IMG/VR virus record: IMGVR_UViG_3300025131_009698
Span: 1-26,664 of that record
Direction: 5' to 3' (one strand)
Source: a virus
DNA length: 26,664 nt
Part shown: in pieces, positions 26,499 through 26,664 of the stretch
Position numbering within the stretch: the first letter of the stretch is position 1
Layout of the letters: the number at the start of each line of letters is the position of its first letter
Notes under the pieces: generated by a model
What the model saw: only the letters and a program-made list of their open reading frames with translations
What the model was told of the DNA's origin: nothing
Databases searched by the model: none
Position numbers and translations under genes: made by a program

Positions 26499-26664
26499 AT
26501 GGTTATAAATACAGGCACAGCTATTATAACAACTCCGACCACATCGACAGCGATTACGTTTTCTGAGATCCACACAGATATTCCGGCTGTTAATTTTACG
26601 CTTTCAAAGGTCGATGCGGCATGGGGTAGCGAGGACGTAAATATATGGGCCAGCAGTGTCACCA
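26499..26664 (+). CDS. related beta-rich virion/fibre-like protein (5' part only)
   Basis: Starts two bases after the previous stop, MVINTGTAIITTPTTSTAIT and onward, and runs open to the window edge (55 residues visible). The end VNIWASSVT parallels VNVWVSGVST of the preceding gene, indicating a diverged paralogue. GGAG lies 12 bases upstream, overlapping the preceding gene's end. The remainder is not in the window. Confidence 0.6.
   Translation, partial: MVINTGTAIITTPTTSTAITFSEIHTDIPAVNFTLSKVDAAWGSEDVNIWASSVT

Overview
The window reads as part of the genome of a large tailed bacteriophage, probably a T4-like myovirus from a marine or other aquatic setting. Genes are almost all on the + strand, tightly packed, often overlapping by ATGA or TAATG. 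The gene mix is typical of large lytic phages: a PIN-PhoH ATPase, tmRNA, tRNAs, a metallopeptidase, an HNH nuclease, tail-fibre-like beta proteins and many small unknowns. There is no integrase, transposase, rRNA or ribosomal protein. The host cannot be fixed from the sequence.

Layout. (1) Bases 1-1170 are strikingly GC-rich and hold small genes, two of them tandem paralogues. Each main gene follows its own TATAAT promoter, and two share a repeated leader with a GGGGG-ATGAA-CCCCC hairpin; this looks like an early, host-takeover-type block. (2) Bases 1190-1430 switch abruptly from GGGCC-rich to A/T-rich non-coding DNA. (3) Bases 1460-9554 encode nine proteins whose first ~17 residues are variants of one helix, M-[KR]-[LIV]-T-x-x-Q-L-R-x-I-I-x-E-E. 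The hydrophobic-x-E ending matches the cleavage rule of T4-type prohead proteases, so these may be capsid-packaged, injected internal proteins. One 694-residue protein carries three further internal copies. (4) Bases 9576-14884 carry small membrane or exported proteins, a metallopeptidase, a (p)ppGpp-hydrolase-like HD protein with a similar N-terminus, a Flp-type pilin too short for standard ORF calling, a reverse-strand serine protease, a class II aldolase-like enzyme, an HNH nuclease and a nucleotidyltransferase. (5) Bases 14889-19372 hold yeaH (DUF444), spoVR and prkA homologues, a bacterial starvation/sporulation stress module. (6) Bases 19380-23947 carry a sugar epimerase, a QueF homologue without its catalytic cysteine, a CAT-anticodon tRNA directly before a short TilS, tRNA-Asn, a GroEL homologue lacking the ATPase aspartates, and a histone-H1-like protein. 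(7) Bases 24029-24432 are a complete tmRNA with a predicted tag ANDSNYNTYALAA; then a reverse-strand Cys-rich sigma-region-4-like regulator, PIN-PhoH and the first beta-rich fibre-like genes, the last cut by the window edge.

How it may work together (inference): proteins with the shared N-terminus would be packaged, trimmed and injected, possibly including the ppGpp hydrolase. PrkA/YeaH/SpoVR, tmRNA, TilS with its tRNA, the chaperonin-like protein and PhoH would then adjust host stress response, translation and folding. A recurrent TAYTTATA element 25-44 bases before starts from 1460 onward suggests a phage-specific promoter class distinct from the TATAAT promoters of the first kilobase.
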